Source: Malania oleifera
Lineage: Eukaryota; Streptophyta; Magnoliopsida; Santalales; Ximeniaceae
Length of the DNA stretch: 64,000 bases
Direction: 5' to 3'
Assembly (NCBI RefSeq): GCF_029873635.1
Contig: NC_080417.1
Coordinates: 34,398,214-34,462,213 of the forward strand
Part shown: positions 43,954-56,462 of the stretch, piece after piece
Layout of the letters: each line of letters starts with the position of its first letter
Position numbering within the stretch: position 1 is the first letter of the stretch
Notes under the pieces: model-generated
What the model was told of the DNA's origin: nothing
Database searches by the model: none
Seen by the model: only the letters and a program-made list of their open reading frames with translations
Translations under genes and position numbers: made by a program

Positions 43954-45153
43954 GCAGAGGACGATCCATTGTCCTCTGCACACCCAGTTGCACAAAACAT
44001 GGCAACAAAAATCAACAGCCACAGTTGAAACAAACAAAATATCACTAATGCCATTAATGACCAACCATTCCCCACATTCATGAGGATTCCCAGAAACCAG
44101 AAACGAGCCATGCACAGTAAAACCGAAGTCTCATGCTATGTTCTTCATTGGCTTGGCTTTCCAGAAACCAATTGTGTGCAGTAGCAATTCCCCACCTTCC
44201 TGCACAGCTGCACATATTGCACAGCAGACTCCAGATCTCAATTGCAAATTGCACAGCAGATCATAATGAAGCAGACTCCGAACATATCTCAAATTGGCAG
44301 ATCGTAACAAAGCAAACAAGAACCAATTGTGTGCAGTAACCATTCCCAACCTTCCTGCGCAAATTGCTCAGCAGAGTCCTCATCTCAAATTGGCAGAATG
44401 CACAACAGAGCAGACTCCAAACACATCTCAAATTGGCAGATTGTAACAAAGCAAACCATAATGAAGAAGACCAGCAAACACAACTGACATTGAAATTGTT
44501 AAAAAAATGGATTTGCTCAGTATGTGATAAAGCATGGCTTTACTCTGGTAGTTTGTGGAATTGTTAATGAGGTTCCAACTTGACTTGGTGGACACATATG
44601 TAAAATTTTGTGATGTCAAATATGCTCAGTATGTGTTGAATGAATTGACTGTGAAGGAGTCAATAGCTGTGGATTAATATTAAAATCAGAAGACTGGATT
44701 CAACCCACTCTTTGAATCAACTACAAATTCAATTTCTTGGAGGATTTGTGTGACCTTGGCTCCAAGACTGAGCAATACTGTTTGGTTTAATTCATTCTTG
44801 CAGCAGAGCAGATTTCCCTCTTCTGCAGCAACTTGCAGAGAAATATTGACAGAATATTGCCCTGATTTCCTTCTTCTACAGCAGAGAAGATTTCCTTGGC
44901 TAACTGGAGATTGCAATTCTGTTTTAACGATTGCAGTAGCTTGCAGAGAGCTTGGCAATGGGAGATTGCAGAATATAATGATTGCATCATGCTGGGAAGA
45001 AGGAAAGAAATCTCTAGTTGGGCTTGGCTAACAGTGTTAGTGTGTCTTGAGGACCAAACAACCACATTTCAAAAAAAGTTAAATCTCAACCATTGATTTT
45101 TGTAGTTGCCACATGTTGCACAACTGGGCATGCGGAGGACGATGGTCCTCTGC
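43954..45153. mobile_element. 1.2-kb non-autonomous element with ~60-bp inverted ends
   Basis: The left arm (43954-44013) and the right arm (45093-45153) match as inverted copies: GCAGAGGACGATCC...GTTGCACAAAACATGGCAAC against GTTGCCACATGTTGCACAAC...GGACGATGGTCCTCTGC. Each end also holds its own palindrome GCAGAGGACGAT/ATTGTCCTCTGC. The interior is repetitive and non-coding, with a ~155-bp tandem duplication. No target duplication was found at these limits. Long inverted ends would fit Mutator-like or hAT elements. Confidence 0.75.
44167..44475. repeat. 155-bp tandem duplication in the TIR element
   Basis: Copy 1 starts ACCAATTGTGTGCAGTA at 44167 and copy 2 repeats it at 44322. Both continue CCTTCCTGC, CAGCAGA, ATCTCAAATTGGCAGA and TAACAAAGCAAAC with moderate divergence. 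Smaller sub-repeats (CAGCAGACTCC, CTCAAATTGGCAGA) recur inside. Confidence 0.85.
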
Positions 45154-45270
45154 CTCAGCCAAGGAGAGGATCCGAGCAGCCAGGGGGCTGTAGCAGGAAG
45201 CCACACAGGCGAGCTAATCTCAAACCCAGGTAAAGTGTTTTAACCTGGGGACATGCCAAAATATTTTTTT

Positions 45271-45530
45271 CCTGGTAGATCTATAAGGATGAATTTTGAA
45301 TCAATCTTTCAGATACAGATTTCGACGAAGCATGAAATCATAGCAATCAATTTTTCATGTAAAGCAGCACAAATCTACAATAAAAACCAGCAGAATTTTT
45401 TTTTACCTGGTAGATATATAGGGATGAATTTTGAATCAATCTTTCAGATATTTCAACAAAGCATGAAAGGATAGCAATCAATTTTTCACATAAACCAACA
45501 CAAAAGATTGCAACCAAAAAACAGCATTAG
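45271..45530. repeat. 135-bp tandem duplication
   Basis: CCTGGTAGATCTATAAGGAT (45271) recurs as CCTGGTAGATATATAGGGAT (45406). Both are followed by GATGAATTTTGAATCAATCT, CAAAGCATGAAA-like text and ATAGCAATCAATTTTTCA. It starts about 120 bp to the right of the TIR element. Confidence 0.9.
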
Positions 45531-48500
45531 TTTGATTTCGTCCAAGGGTTTCAAAGTCAAGGTTATGAAACCATAAATAGTGCCAACAAGACCACCACAA
45601 AAAAGTAACAGACACATTTCAGCACAAAAATCATAAACAAAAAATTCGAATACACATTTCCTAGACACTAGTCTTATATCATAGCTGCTATTTTATCAAC
45701 TGAATGGCACCTCCATCATAACCTAGAAATGAAAAGAACGAAAAAAAAAAAAAAAAAGAATGAAAATAATATAGTTAAAAGAAGGGAAAAAAAAAAACTA
45801 AAGGTCACCTACAAAGAGTACTACCCTTTCTTAAAATAAAATAAATAAATAAATAAAAACACTATACCAAATCAAGTTTCCAAATAAATCAGCTCTTAAC
45901 TCCTATGTTAGTACCATGCATTCAAATTCCCCTTCTCTATAGGCTATAGCCCTATCTCACTAGGTCATAAGACTTACTGGTTAAGATAGAGTGGAAGCTG
46001 TTGCTGCTCCAGTATGGGCACATCTGCCAGGAATCTTCATCACATTCCATTTTAAAGGGTTGGAATGAAACCATAAACCTCCCCAGTGAGCCATTTTCTT
46101 TCACCAAATAACCTTATTTGAGTTTCATCTTCTATTACTACATGAACTCATGTCTTCCACATGTCTTACTAACATTCTATTCCTTGGAACCTATGAATGT
46201 TAATAAACATCTGTTATTTCCCACTGATATACTATAAGAACAAATTTTCTTAAGACAACATTAGTAAAAATAAACAAGGAACTTGATTACCAACTTGATG
46301 GGTTCCTTCAACTAAATTCCTTTAATAAAAATCTGACATTCTTGGGTGATTTTAGCTATCCTAAATTACAATATATTGATTAAGAACTGCAGAGAGTACA
46401 ACCATTGAATATACCTCGACAGACTATAAAAATAAAATCATTACTAGCCTAATTAGGCTAATTCTTCATATAAAAATATTAAGCAACCCTACTTTGATCC
46501 CAAGAATTTAAGTATGCATGTATATTCCAAACACAATCCACAAGCAACTCAAGCAAGAAAATGGATGAATGCTTCAGGTTTTCAGGTAACCTTAAAATTA
46601 GCACTTCAAGCAAGGATCACCTTCTACTAATTTCGAACTATTATGAGATATGAAATATTCATCCTCCTTTTTTGTGTCTGCATTTAGCAGAACAAAGGGT
46701 GATTTTCTTCCTTCTTCCATGTTATACCCAAAATACCAGTTTTTTTCAAATTCAAAGCCTGCCTTTAGATTTAGAAAACATGACTCGGGTTAAAGCATGG
46801 AAACATTTTTTTCTAACCGGCCAAGGAGTAAAACCTATTGCATAGAAAAATGGAACACACAGCAAATAGTACTCACAAAAAATTAAGACCTCCAGATATG
46901 AGTCCACACCCTAACAAGACAAATGCAACTAAAAGATGCACATATACAAAATACACCCACACAAAAAATAATAATTAAAACTCAAAATAACACAGCTGAG
47001 ATACAGCAAAAGACAACAAAAATTAATCAAAACAATATCAATCAGCACTTATCCAACATTATCAGTGACAGGGCCAAGGGAATGAAATCATGTGGACAGA
47101 GAAAAAATAAGAAGATAAACCTACAAGAGCAGATTCACTTGCTGGAGAAACACTACTCATGTTTACAGGGCAATGAAATGAAGGAAAATGAAGAGAGAGA
47201 GAGAGAGTGTGATAGAAACTCTACATGATGCAAAACAGCAGCAAGATTTACTGCCAAACAAAGTATTGTCAAACTTCGCAGCCCACAAATCCCAAATTTG
47301 TTCCCATAAGAGGAAACTCATTAGGATATCCAAGATTTCCAAAAAGAAGCTGTTGTTTTTTTTGATTTTCTAAATTTTTTAATGAGCTGAACCTAAGTAA
47401 GACAAATCGATTCAGGGGCTGTTTGCTGTCTGGAACTATGTGCCCACGTAGCAAGTATACTGATGTGTTTGATGATGTGGTTCTGACATGCCAGGAAATG
47501 TTGGCTTACTTGTCTGCTGATGCAGTTGTGTTTAATGTGCATGGTGAAAGACAAGCCTGGCTGTTTAATGCATGGGTCAGTTTGCTTTTCTGAATTGGGC
47601 TTGCTAGGATAGAGAAAATGACTGGGCTTAGTTGGTTTTAAGAGTAATGTGGCAAGGTAATTCAAAGAAATTTTCTTTGCTTTCCCCAATCACCCCCCCC
47701 CCCCCACCCCCACCCTCTCTCCCCCTTCCCCTCCCTATTTTTGAGCTGGGTGTATTGGAAGAGAGCAAAACAGGCCTAGAGAAGAAAATATTAAGATTGG
47801 AGCTGGGCTATTCTCTTTAATATTAATTAATTAATTAATTATTATTATTATTATAAGTTTGGGATTTTCTTTAATGGATCATTGCATGCATAAAAGAAAG
47901 GGCCATCAAGGCCAAAAAAAGGGCGCAGGGGGATTGGGGTGGTTCATACTCCAGTGGTCCAGTTGCGGCAATCAGTGCATGCAGTGGTGACTTATATTGA
48001 TGATTTTTGGTGGCAACTGGCAAACAAGATGTAGTGTGCTCAGAAACCTTGGCAAGATGCACAACCAAGAGAAGCAGCATCAGGAGCGACTTGTAGCAGC
48101 ATGTGACGACACTTGGGGTGTTCTCCAGCAACAGAACTTCAGTGATGGTAGATCAGAGGTGGTGAGGGTGGTGGTGATATGATGAGAAAAGTACAGGATA
48201 TTGGGGATTCAAGAGGGATGACAGCTGGAAATTCTTCGCCATTGTGTGGGCCCACACTTTTTCAAATGATGATGAATTTTGGGAGGGGCCGATTGCCAGC
48301 AGAGTAATGGGGTCACAAAATGGTTCTTGGAAATAGTATTTGAAACCAAGGGGCAGCAGCTGTATTATTATTATTTGACATCTGGGACTAGTAACTGAAT
48401 ATTTGTCAATGGTGTGGATATGGGAGACTGACAAAAAGAAAGGGTGGTGACACAATAACAGTCTAAAGGGGTTTTCGCAGCAGCAGTAACGGTACTGCCC

Positions 48501-48687
48501 AGAGGGAAAATAGGGAGAGGGAAGGAGAAAGAGGAGGAAAGGAAGAAGCTCAAAGATGGAGAAGAGAATTTGGTTCGAAAATCTTGCTGGATTTAACAGA
48601 AAACAGAGAAGGAAGAAGAATGAGTGAGGGAATCTGGAGAATTGAAAATGGAAGAATGGAGGTTGCAATCGAGCTCTATTACCAAAT
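45531..48687. other. Intergenic DNA and presumed internal part of a minus-strand LTR element
   Basis: No gene is supported. Poly-A runs lie at about 45740-45758 and 45785-45800, and a poly-C run at about 47692-47706. The 186-codon minus-strand frame at 48153-48713 is Phe/Leu/Ser-rich and overlaps an LTR boundary, and I do not call it a gene. The right-hand end, read on the minus strand, follows the LTR at 48688 with TTTGGTAATAGAGCTCG, a primer-site-like text, so the last few hundred bases are probably the leader of a retroelement. Confidence 0.4.
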
Positions 48688-51600
48688 GATATAGAACAGC
48701 AATTTGGAACCACTGTTAAGAGAGAAACTGGAAGGGAAATAGATAGCAGAAGGGAAGAAGAAAAAGAAAGAGGAAAGAAGGAAGGAGTGTTGGAATTTTG
48801 TAAAAATAGTATTTCAAAAGCCTTTCCTACTCTCTTCTAATGGTTAATTAAAGTATTTATTTAATTTTATTAAAAGTTTAAAAAATGGTTATGACCATTA
48901 TGTGACTGTTGTAATTAAACGTTTTGTGATCATTTTATAACCACTTTGTGACTTTTTCAAAATTAATTAATTATATATATATATATATATATGTAGAGAT
49001 TTAGAAGTGCAAAAATGCTATAATTTCCTTCTTCCTGACAAAGTCTTTTATCTAAAAATTCTTTATTATTGGTTTAGTCGGTGATTTCTTTCATATGACG
49101 AATTATGTGTCTAGGTTAACTAAGTCGTGCTGCTCCTGTCTCCCGATTAGTGAGTGCACACCAATCAGAAGGTTTGTTGTATCCTAGAGGCAGAAGCCAA
49201 CAAGCCTTCTGCACCATATTGGAGGGGCAAAATCTTTCCAAAGGGCAATGCTATGCACGCCTCAACGAATAAGTTTTCTAAAATTTATTTTTCACAATCT
49301 ATTTTCAGATTCATTTTTCCAACAATCTTAGAGAAAAATTATGTATTTATTTATTCTTTTTTTTTTTTTTTCCCGATTATGATGGACGTTGCACTACTCA
49401 CTGCCACAATTTTTCCTAACAAATTTAAAATTGAGACGTCCAGTGACACATTTTTTTCAAATGTTCACAATCAATAACTTGTTTTGAGAAGATTTTGTAA
49501 TTTACAAATAACTTAATTATTTTTTGGGTCTAGTGCAGTACGTAGCTTGGATTTGTTGGTGTTAGTTGTATTGGGTGGGCAGTGTTGTTTTTTGTTTATC
49601 ATAGCTACACAACTAAAATTGCACTGCTTTAATTATATGCATGGTTTTCTGTATTTGGCACGGCACTCCAATGCAGATTTGTTTGATTGAGCACAAGGTC
49701 ACTCAGATAAACTCGATATTGCCATTGACCATTAATTTGATCAATCTTTGTTAGCTATGATATAACTACTTTGATTTATAAGTTGTAACAGTTTAATGTA
49801 TCTTGACTACATTGTTGATTATGTTGTTGTCATTTCAATTTACGAGCCATAGCTTGTAGTATCATTTTCATTTGATTTTCGGTTGTGCGTTCATATAAGA
49901 ACTGTTCTTCAAAAATAATAGGAAAAGGATTTGCTTTTCTAAGATGTCATCTTCAGGAAATAATCTAGAAATTATAGAATCATTGGCTTTGTTTGGATCA
50001 TGTTTATCAAACACTTCAATAACATACCTTAGAAATTTTACAATATTAGTTATACTGAAATGAATTTCAGCAGCATGCATTCTTTTCCCTATTATCCTTT
50101 TTAACATGTTTAATGAAGATTAATGCTCCATTTTGATTTGTAGACATCATTTGAAAAGAAAAAAAAAATAAGACACAAAGCTCAGGATAAGAATATTGTT
50201 ATTACTTGTTTATCTACTTAACTGTCAGGACGTAAGGCAAATACCTACTTGGATAAATAAATTTTGCTTACGGGGATTTCAAATTCAATATTTTTTAATT
50301 CTAAGATTAAAAAATCAAGGGATTTGAAAGCATAGAGTATACAATTTTCTTGAATTATTAAAATAATTTATTTGGGACTGTTGTCCATTTCTGCAATTGG
50401 CAATGTTGTAGATGGTCAACGTATATTTGGGCACATGAAATGGTTTCTACTTTCTATCATATAATCTATTGATGCATGGATACACACAAAGTGAAAAATA
50501 AGATAGTTTCTGAGAAAGTAATTAAAAGAGTTAATTTTTTCCAAAATTAAATTTCTAAATGTGATTATGCAAATGACTTAGCTATAAATCTTGGTAGCAC
50601 TAAAATAAATAACTTCAATGATTTGTTAATATTTGTAGTTGTAAATTATTGCTCAAGTCAAAGCCAAGTACATTATATGGATTATCTTTTATATTGCTAG
50701 AAGATTTTTGAATCCTCGGAATGTTATTCTTTGACCTTCTATTTTTATTTAAGAGTGAATGGCTGGTCTAGGTTCGAAACTATTTTCATCAGTGAGCATT
50801 GAGATTTTACTTTGTAAGTTCTCTTTCCCTCTTTTAGTGAACTGACTTATTAAAGGGATGTGTAGTCACAGATTAGAAAATACTACAGATTGTTGGAGGG
50901 CCTAAAAATTCCAGCTGCCTTTGTGGCTAAATGTCTCATTGAAAATTACCGAAATCATGGCATAGTTGTAAGTAGCATCTGAAATACAAAAGGAAAACAT
51001 ATGGCATTAGAGAACGTCATGGTGCACTTTATTATTGAGGGGAACTTGTTTTAATGTTTTAGGTTTATGCAAATTTACACTAGAAGAATAGAGGTCACAG
51101 TGTATCACAATCTAAATATGCTATTCATTGCCTTAGAGATGGCAAGATTTGAAGTTGAGTGGCTAAGAACTTTCCTAGTAGATACCCCTTTACAGATGAA
51201 ACCAGTTCCATTTATATTTATGTGTTGCGATTGCTAAGTTGCAATAACTTGTGCAAACAATAAAATTCATAATGGGAAAATCAAGCATATATGCCTAAGA
51301 CATAATTGTAAAGCAGTTGTTGAGTGAGGGGGTAATTTCCCTACATTATGTGAGCTCAAAGATGAATTTAGTAAATCCTCTTACTAAACCACTAGGTAGA
51401 AAGCTAGTGTGTGACTTATCAAGGGAAATTTGACTTATGCCTAAATTGTAGGTTAAAGATGATGGTAACCTAACCCATGTGATTGGAGATCCCATGAAGT
51501 AGGTTCATATGGGTGATAACAAGTCATCGGTTGCCCTCACGTACACTATCAATGAATTTATAAATGTTCATTACCATGGAGAGGATAGTGTAAGACTATA

Positions 51601-52807
51601 TTGTGTGAGGTTGAGCGCTTACTCTTTCATAGCCCTTATGGGCGGCGTGCCACACTTGATGGTTCACCTATATAAGCGTGGAGTGGGCTGCTCCTATGTA
51701 ACTTTAAGCAACATTGCTAGAGCACTCATGAAAACCAAGAAAGGCACATGACCTATTCGGGCCAATCTGCGTTGAATAGTTAAGCTTAAAATTGTAATGC
51801 AGATGGTAAGCTTGTTTGACTTACAATAGGAATTATGATTCATAGAAACTTAATGTTTCCCCATATTTTTGGGAGTCACGACGTGTCTTCCTAGGTCTAG
51901 TTCATAGCCCAAAAGGCACTAGATACGATACAATACATTCTAGTTGGTAAATCCAGATATTCTTTAGTCTTTTGAAATAAAGGGGGATTGTTGGTATTTA
52001 GTAAAAATAGTATTTCAAAAACCTGTACTACTCTCATCTAACGGTCGTTTAAATTATCCTTCTAATTTTATTAATAGTTATAAAAACAGTTATGATCGTT
52101 TTACGACCATTGTTATTAAGCATTTTTTGACCGTTTTTGGATCATTGTTATTAAACATTTTGTGACCGTTATAAAATTAATTGTTTATATATATCTATAT
52201 AAATCTTGAGGTAGAGATTTAGAAGTACGAAAATGCTATTTCCTTCTTCCTAACAAAGCCTTCTATCTAAAAATCCTTTTATCATTGTTCTAGTCGGTGA
52301 TTTCTTTCATATGATCATTTATATGTTTGGGTTAACTAAGTCGAATTGTTCTTGTCTCCCTATTAGTGAGTGCACACCAATCATAAGGGTTGTATCCTAG
52401 GGATAGATGCCAACGAACCTTCTGCACCATATTAGAGGGGTGGAATATTTCCTAAGGGCAGTGCATATGCCTCAACTGATAAGTTTTCTAAAATTTATTT
52501 TTCGCATCCTATTTTCAAATTCATTTTTACAATGAGGAGATACCATGGAGGAAAGCACACATTAACTTCTCATTTCATTTCACAAGAAACTAACTTTACA
52601 TGGCTTTCACACCCTATTTATTATAAAGTCTAAATACAAAAGAAAACTACAAATAATGTCCTAAAGGTGAAATAAATTACAAATGAACACCTCAAACACA
52701 CATATATTACAAACAAACCCCAAAATACACATTAGTCTACTAGTGACTAAACTACACACAAAAAAAAAACTAATTAACAAAACATATTTTGGTTTTGGAC
52801 CCAACAA
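48688..52807 (-). mobile_element. LTR (copia-like) holding a nested copia element
   Basis: On the minus strand it starts TGTTGGGTCCAAAACC (52807) and ends CTATATCA (48688). Removing the nested element leaves about 370 bp, a normal copia LTR size. On the left, a primer-site-like TTTGGTAATAGAGC follows (minus reading). On the right, AAGGTCAAGGGAT precedes it (minus reading), which resembles a purine tract. Both together suggest an LTR lying between two internal regions, or a 5' LTR with a chance purine tract. Superfamily is inferred from size and ends only. Confidence 0.6.
48788..52534 (+). mobile_element. Ty1/copia element with two LTRs, degraded
   Basis: Paired LTRs TGTTGGAATTTTGTAAAAAT (48788-49325) and TGTTGGTATTTAGTAAAAAT (51990-52534), each about 540 bp, share TTCCTTCTTCCT, AGTCGGTGATTTCTTTCATA and GTGAGTGCACACCAATCA. 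AGGAG flanks both sides (48783-48787 and 52535-52539). Near the 3' end are copia RNase H remnants (FEVEWLRTFLVDTPF near 51150, then KHICLRHNC-like text near 51285) and a purine tract AAATAAAGGGGGA. It is strongly degraded; gag and most of pol are not recognisable. Clear divergence between the LTRs indicates an old insertion. Confidence 0.85.
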
Positions 52808-54640
52808 TCCCTTGACCTTGTTCTTTGAAATTGGATCCAAATCGGGTTAGATTGATCCATCCAATAATCCAATCCACACGCTACACTAAAGGGCCATCAA
52901 TGGAAGATCTTTATTGAACCTTTAAAGTCTATTGTGGAATATGGGAGGTCAAGGCTTCCTTGGCAACAAGGAAGAAATCTGGCTTTTCGAAGAAGGGTGC
53001 AACTTGGATTGATTTGGTGAACTGAGTTGATTGTAGTTCAAATTGTGCTTATGTGAAGGAGTTCTAGAATAGTATGGGTTGAGAGGAGGAGGGTCAGCAA
53101 CTACAGTTTCCACCTTCAGTGACTTGGGCGAAGATACAAAGAACGGGGGTGGGGCTAGGGCAACAATTCTCTGGAGTGGGCTAGGACATTCTCACTTCTA
53201 ATTTTGATAGGCCAGCTGTTAAGGAGGGAGTTTATTCCAGTTGAAGACCAAAGTAGTTTTAGGGAAGTAGCCCATTTTCATTCCAAGCAGGATTTAATTG
53301 GGCAGGGTAGTTTTAAATCCCAGGTGAAGAATCAAGCCTGGAAGACAAATAATTGTAAGGTTTTGTCAAATATTTATGATAGAATTAATCCTTCAATGCA
53401 GCAGGGGCAGAATGCAAAAATCTTCCTTGTGTGGAATCTTTTAGTGCTCCAGCAATGAAAATCTTCTTCTCTGATGAGGTGTGATTTTCCCATTTTGAAG
53501 GAGATTTGTAGTCAAGGAAAGGGTTTTTTTTTTTTTTAGGGTCTCTCAACAAAGGGGTTGTAGTGGTAAGGATATGATTGTGGGTGTTGATGGCTGTCAT
53601 GATGAGGAGCAAGCCTCTTCATCCACCGTGGACCTCATGGGACTTGAGAGAAGCATAACAAATAGGATTGCCAACAGAATGGTTATTAATGGTTAGTTGG
53701 TGGGGATAAATAAAAAAAGTCATGATGGTTATGTTGTGCAGGGAGCTTTATCTTCTGAGGATGGAAAACAGAATTCTATAGATGAGTTAATAAAGGCTGA
53801 TCGTTGTTGAATGGTGTTGCAGTCAGGTTTTGAGATGCGCAAAGTTTTTAACAAACAGCATTCCAATTCGGGGATGCATAATGCAAAGAATTAAGTTTTA
53901 AGAAAAAAAGTTATGCAAGTTGTACTGTTGTGGAGAATCCACTACAGGTGTCGGGTTTAGGGAAAAAGACTAATGCACAGGATTTTTCAAAAAATAAAAA
54001 GAAATGAGGTGACAACTGGCAAGTTAAATGAGGAAAAAACGTGGAAAGTGAGTTTGTCTGTGATGGTCCTTTACTATTAGATGAATTCCGTAAACAATAT
54101 GAATGCTACTCAGACCAATCCAACTCTGTGGATGGCTGTTCTCATGTCTCAGCAATTCCTATTGAGGGGTTTGGAAAGAGTTCCTAATATTTGAGGATGA
54201 AAGACTGCTATTCTGCCAAAAAAAAAAAAAAACCCAAAGTTGACAAGAAACAAAACATATACAGAGAAATCGTACAAACATGCATAGAAGACCCTTCTTG
54301 TAACAAAATCCCCAAAGATCTCAAAACTAATTTAGGAAAATAGCAACATATAATTGTAGGGTAGGTAGACATCTACACTCAAACTAGAAACCCAAAGTTG
54401 ACAAGAAACACAACATATACAGAGAAATTGTACAAACATGCAAAGAAGACTCTTCTTGTAACAAAATCCCCAAAGATCTCAAAACTAGAGTCTTTGGAAT
54501 TAAGAAGTTCAGGTAGTGAAGTGGATGTTAAGCAGCAAACGTGTCCAACAAAACTAGAGATAATATATCTAAAAGTCTAAGACAAACCCAAATTGAAAAA
54601 GGCCGAGTGGACTATTAAGAGCAAACAACACCTTTAAAAA
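52808..54640. other. Unassigned stretch, low coding signal
   Basis: Plus-strand frames between about 53080 and 54170 have a protein-like composition interrupted many times (EQASSSTVDLMGLERSITN, IANRMVING and so on near 53600-53700), which may be a decayed transposon open frame such as a LINE ORF1. I cannot confirm this. A tandem duplication lies at 54233-54490. Confidence 0.3.
54233..54490. repeat. 158-bp tandem duplication
   Basis: CCCAAAGTTGACAAGAAACA at 54233 recurs at 54391. Both copies continue CATATACAGAGAAAT, GTACAAACATGCA, AAGA, CTTCTTGTAACAAAATCCCC and AAAGATCTCAAAACTA with a few differences; the copies are separated by about 55 bp of non-repeated text. Confidence 0.9.
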
Positions 54641-54651
54641 AAATAAATAAA

Positions 54652-54826
54652 TAACTAACCCCTTGAATGGTGCTTGTTACCAGAAGATCTAATTTTTGAC
54701 CAATAGTTAGTCTAGTGAAATTTTCATTTAAGCACAATTTCCCCTTCGTAAGGCAGCCAGAGAAAAGTTCAGAACTCCAGTTACCATCATTGCCCGAGAT
54801 ATCAACTTTAAAAGCTTCCAGCTTGA
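54652..54826 (-). pseudogene. Exon-like fragment of an unidentified gene
   Basis: On the minus strand, a candidate acceptor CCTTGTTCAAG precedes an open stretch reading LEAFKVDISGNDGNWSSE, then LFSGCLTKGKLCLNENFT and RLTIGQKLDLLVTSTIQG, which ends at a donor-like CAAGGG|GTTAGT. The residue mix is convincingly protein-like, but no other exon is certain. It could belong with the possible exon at 55457-55545. I do not recognise the protein, and it may be a gene fragment rather than a working gene. Confidence 0.3.
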
Positions 54827-55456
54827 ACAAGGTGCATGAAGGAAGACATTTTCAATGATAAGAATTAGAATAGGAAATGGAATATAGACCAACTCATAGT
54901 TATGACTAATCAAGATTTTGCACAAATCCAAATCCAACCTCAAGCACCCAAAAAACAGGATAAATATAAAAGATCAAGAATTCAGAACTGCGCATATGAT
55001 AGTGGATCACCAACCAACTGAAAGTACAAAGAATTAGGCAAACTCAAACAATTATACTCCAGTGGACCTCGCTGGATATTTGTTCACTTTCTCATATGTT
55101 TTAAGAGGATTTCGTCATGCAGCCGATATGCACAACATAAATTTGAGATCCTTGAGTTGTTAATTTGAGAAATTTTTTAATGGGTGTGTTTTTTTTTAAT
55201 TTTTTTTTCAAACAGTATAGGCGTTTCTCGGTTTAATTACTAGGTTTGAACAAGCAAAGAAGCTCGAGGCCATGGTGGCTGGACCATGAGGTCGACGGTG
55301 ACGGTGATGATTGCCAAACCAATAAAGATGCAGATGAGAAATCTTATGCCGATTACATTGCAAAATTTAAAATAAATTAAAAATTAAAAATCTGATTATT
55401 TCTCGAGGAAATTAGCAAAATTGAGGAAAGGAAAATAATAGAATTTGAAGCCTTAC

Positions 55457-55545
55457 CCGACCAACGAAGACACTCCCGTTGAAGGCGACCTCCGCAGTCT
55501 GCGTTTTGTCTTTCTCAACCCACCGTAAACTTTCAGCAACAGTTT
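55457..55545 (-). pseudogene. Possible small first exon or gene fragment
   Basis: On the minus strand, an open stretch reading KVKTVAESLRWVEKDKTQT then AEVAFNGSVFVGR ends at a good donor CGG|GTAAGG. Downstream, around 55260-55345, one frame gives a membrane-helix-like RFLICIFIGLAIITVTVDL followed by MVQPPWP. No ATG is in frame upstream of the first part and the intervening acceptor is weak. The upstream AACGACGTCG-like text (here AACGTCGTTTT) is often seen before plant genes. It may be the decayed start of a small membrane-protein gene. Confidence 0.25.
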
Positions 55546-55559
55546 TCACTTTTCCCAAA

Positions 55560-56431
55560 ACATTTTAAAACGACGTTGTTTAAAGAGTTGCCACAAATCA
55601 AACAATGCTAATTAGACTCCCCAGCTTTTGATAAGCTTAAATGAGTCCAAGTTACAAATTAGAATTTAAATTAATTGATTCTAAATTTTAATGTTTGATT
55701 TGTAAGAATTTTATTTTAATTTCTATTTTACAGATGACTGAGATTTTTACTTAGTTTATTTTTTAATTCTTACCTCCTCACTGAAAGAAAGAGTGAAATG
55801 ATAAGTTATTTTTTAAACTATTGATTCAAATTTATTTAAATCCTAATACTTTTAGTCAGTGTAATTAAAGATTTATATTTATTAATTTTGTTCAATTAAA
55901 TTAGTTATCTAAAATAATTTAATAATTATGAATTGGTGGGTAAAAGTATGGATAGACCCTCTCCCCGTAGGGGCCAATATATATATAAATTATTCTATTT
56001 TGTCATAAAATTTCTTGAGTTTTTTTTTTAAAAAAAGAAAAATTTGGGCTCCTAAAAATAATAGTGATAAAACGGGTAATGCTAATTCAACAATATTCTA
56101 TAAATGTAAAGGAAATTTATTAATTTTTTTATATTTAATTAGTACAATAAAAATAATTATAAAAAATTAGTCAATGTAAGTTCTTAATTATACTAATTAA
56201 AAGTAAACGCACTAAAATAGATTTTAATTAAAAAGTAGAGAAACTAATTTGATATTATCCTAACTGAAATAAAATTTTGATTTCACTTGTAACACACCCA
56301 TATAGGCATGTAACTAATATATACTAATGAATAATATGCATAACATAGCCATGGATATATGCATACACATATTGTAATTTGATGTCTTATATATCATAAT
56401 ATAAGCATCATAAAATATAATATGTCTTTAT

Positions 56432-56462
<31 letters not shown>

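Noticed and set aside
43900-44349. Overlapping frames of 62-122 codons inside the TIR element
   Set aside because: They overlap on both strands, come from the internal tandem repeat, and show no conserved domain.
43954-45153. Helitron reading of the repetitive element
   Set aside because: The ends pair as inverted repeats, and no TC start or CTRR end with a nearby hairpin was found.
48153-48713. 186-codon minus-strand open frame
   Set aside because: It is Phe/Leu/Ser-rich, crosses an LTR boundary and has no recognisable domain; it reads as a shadow of a CT-rich retroelement leader.
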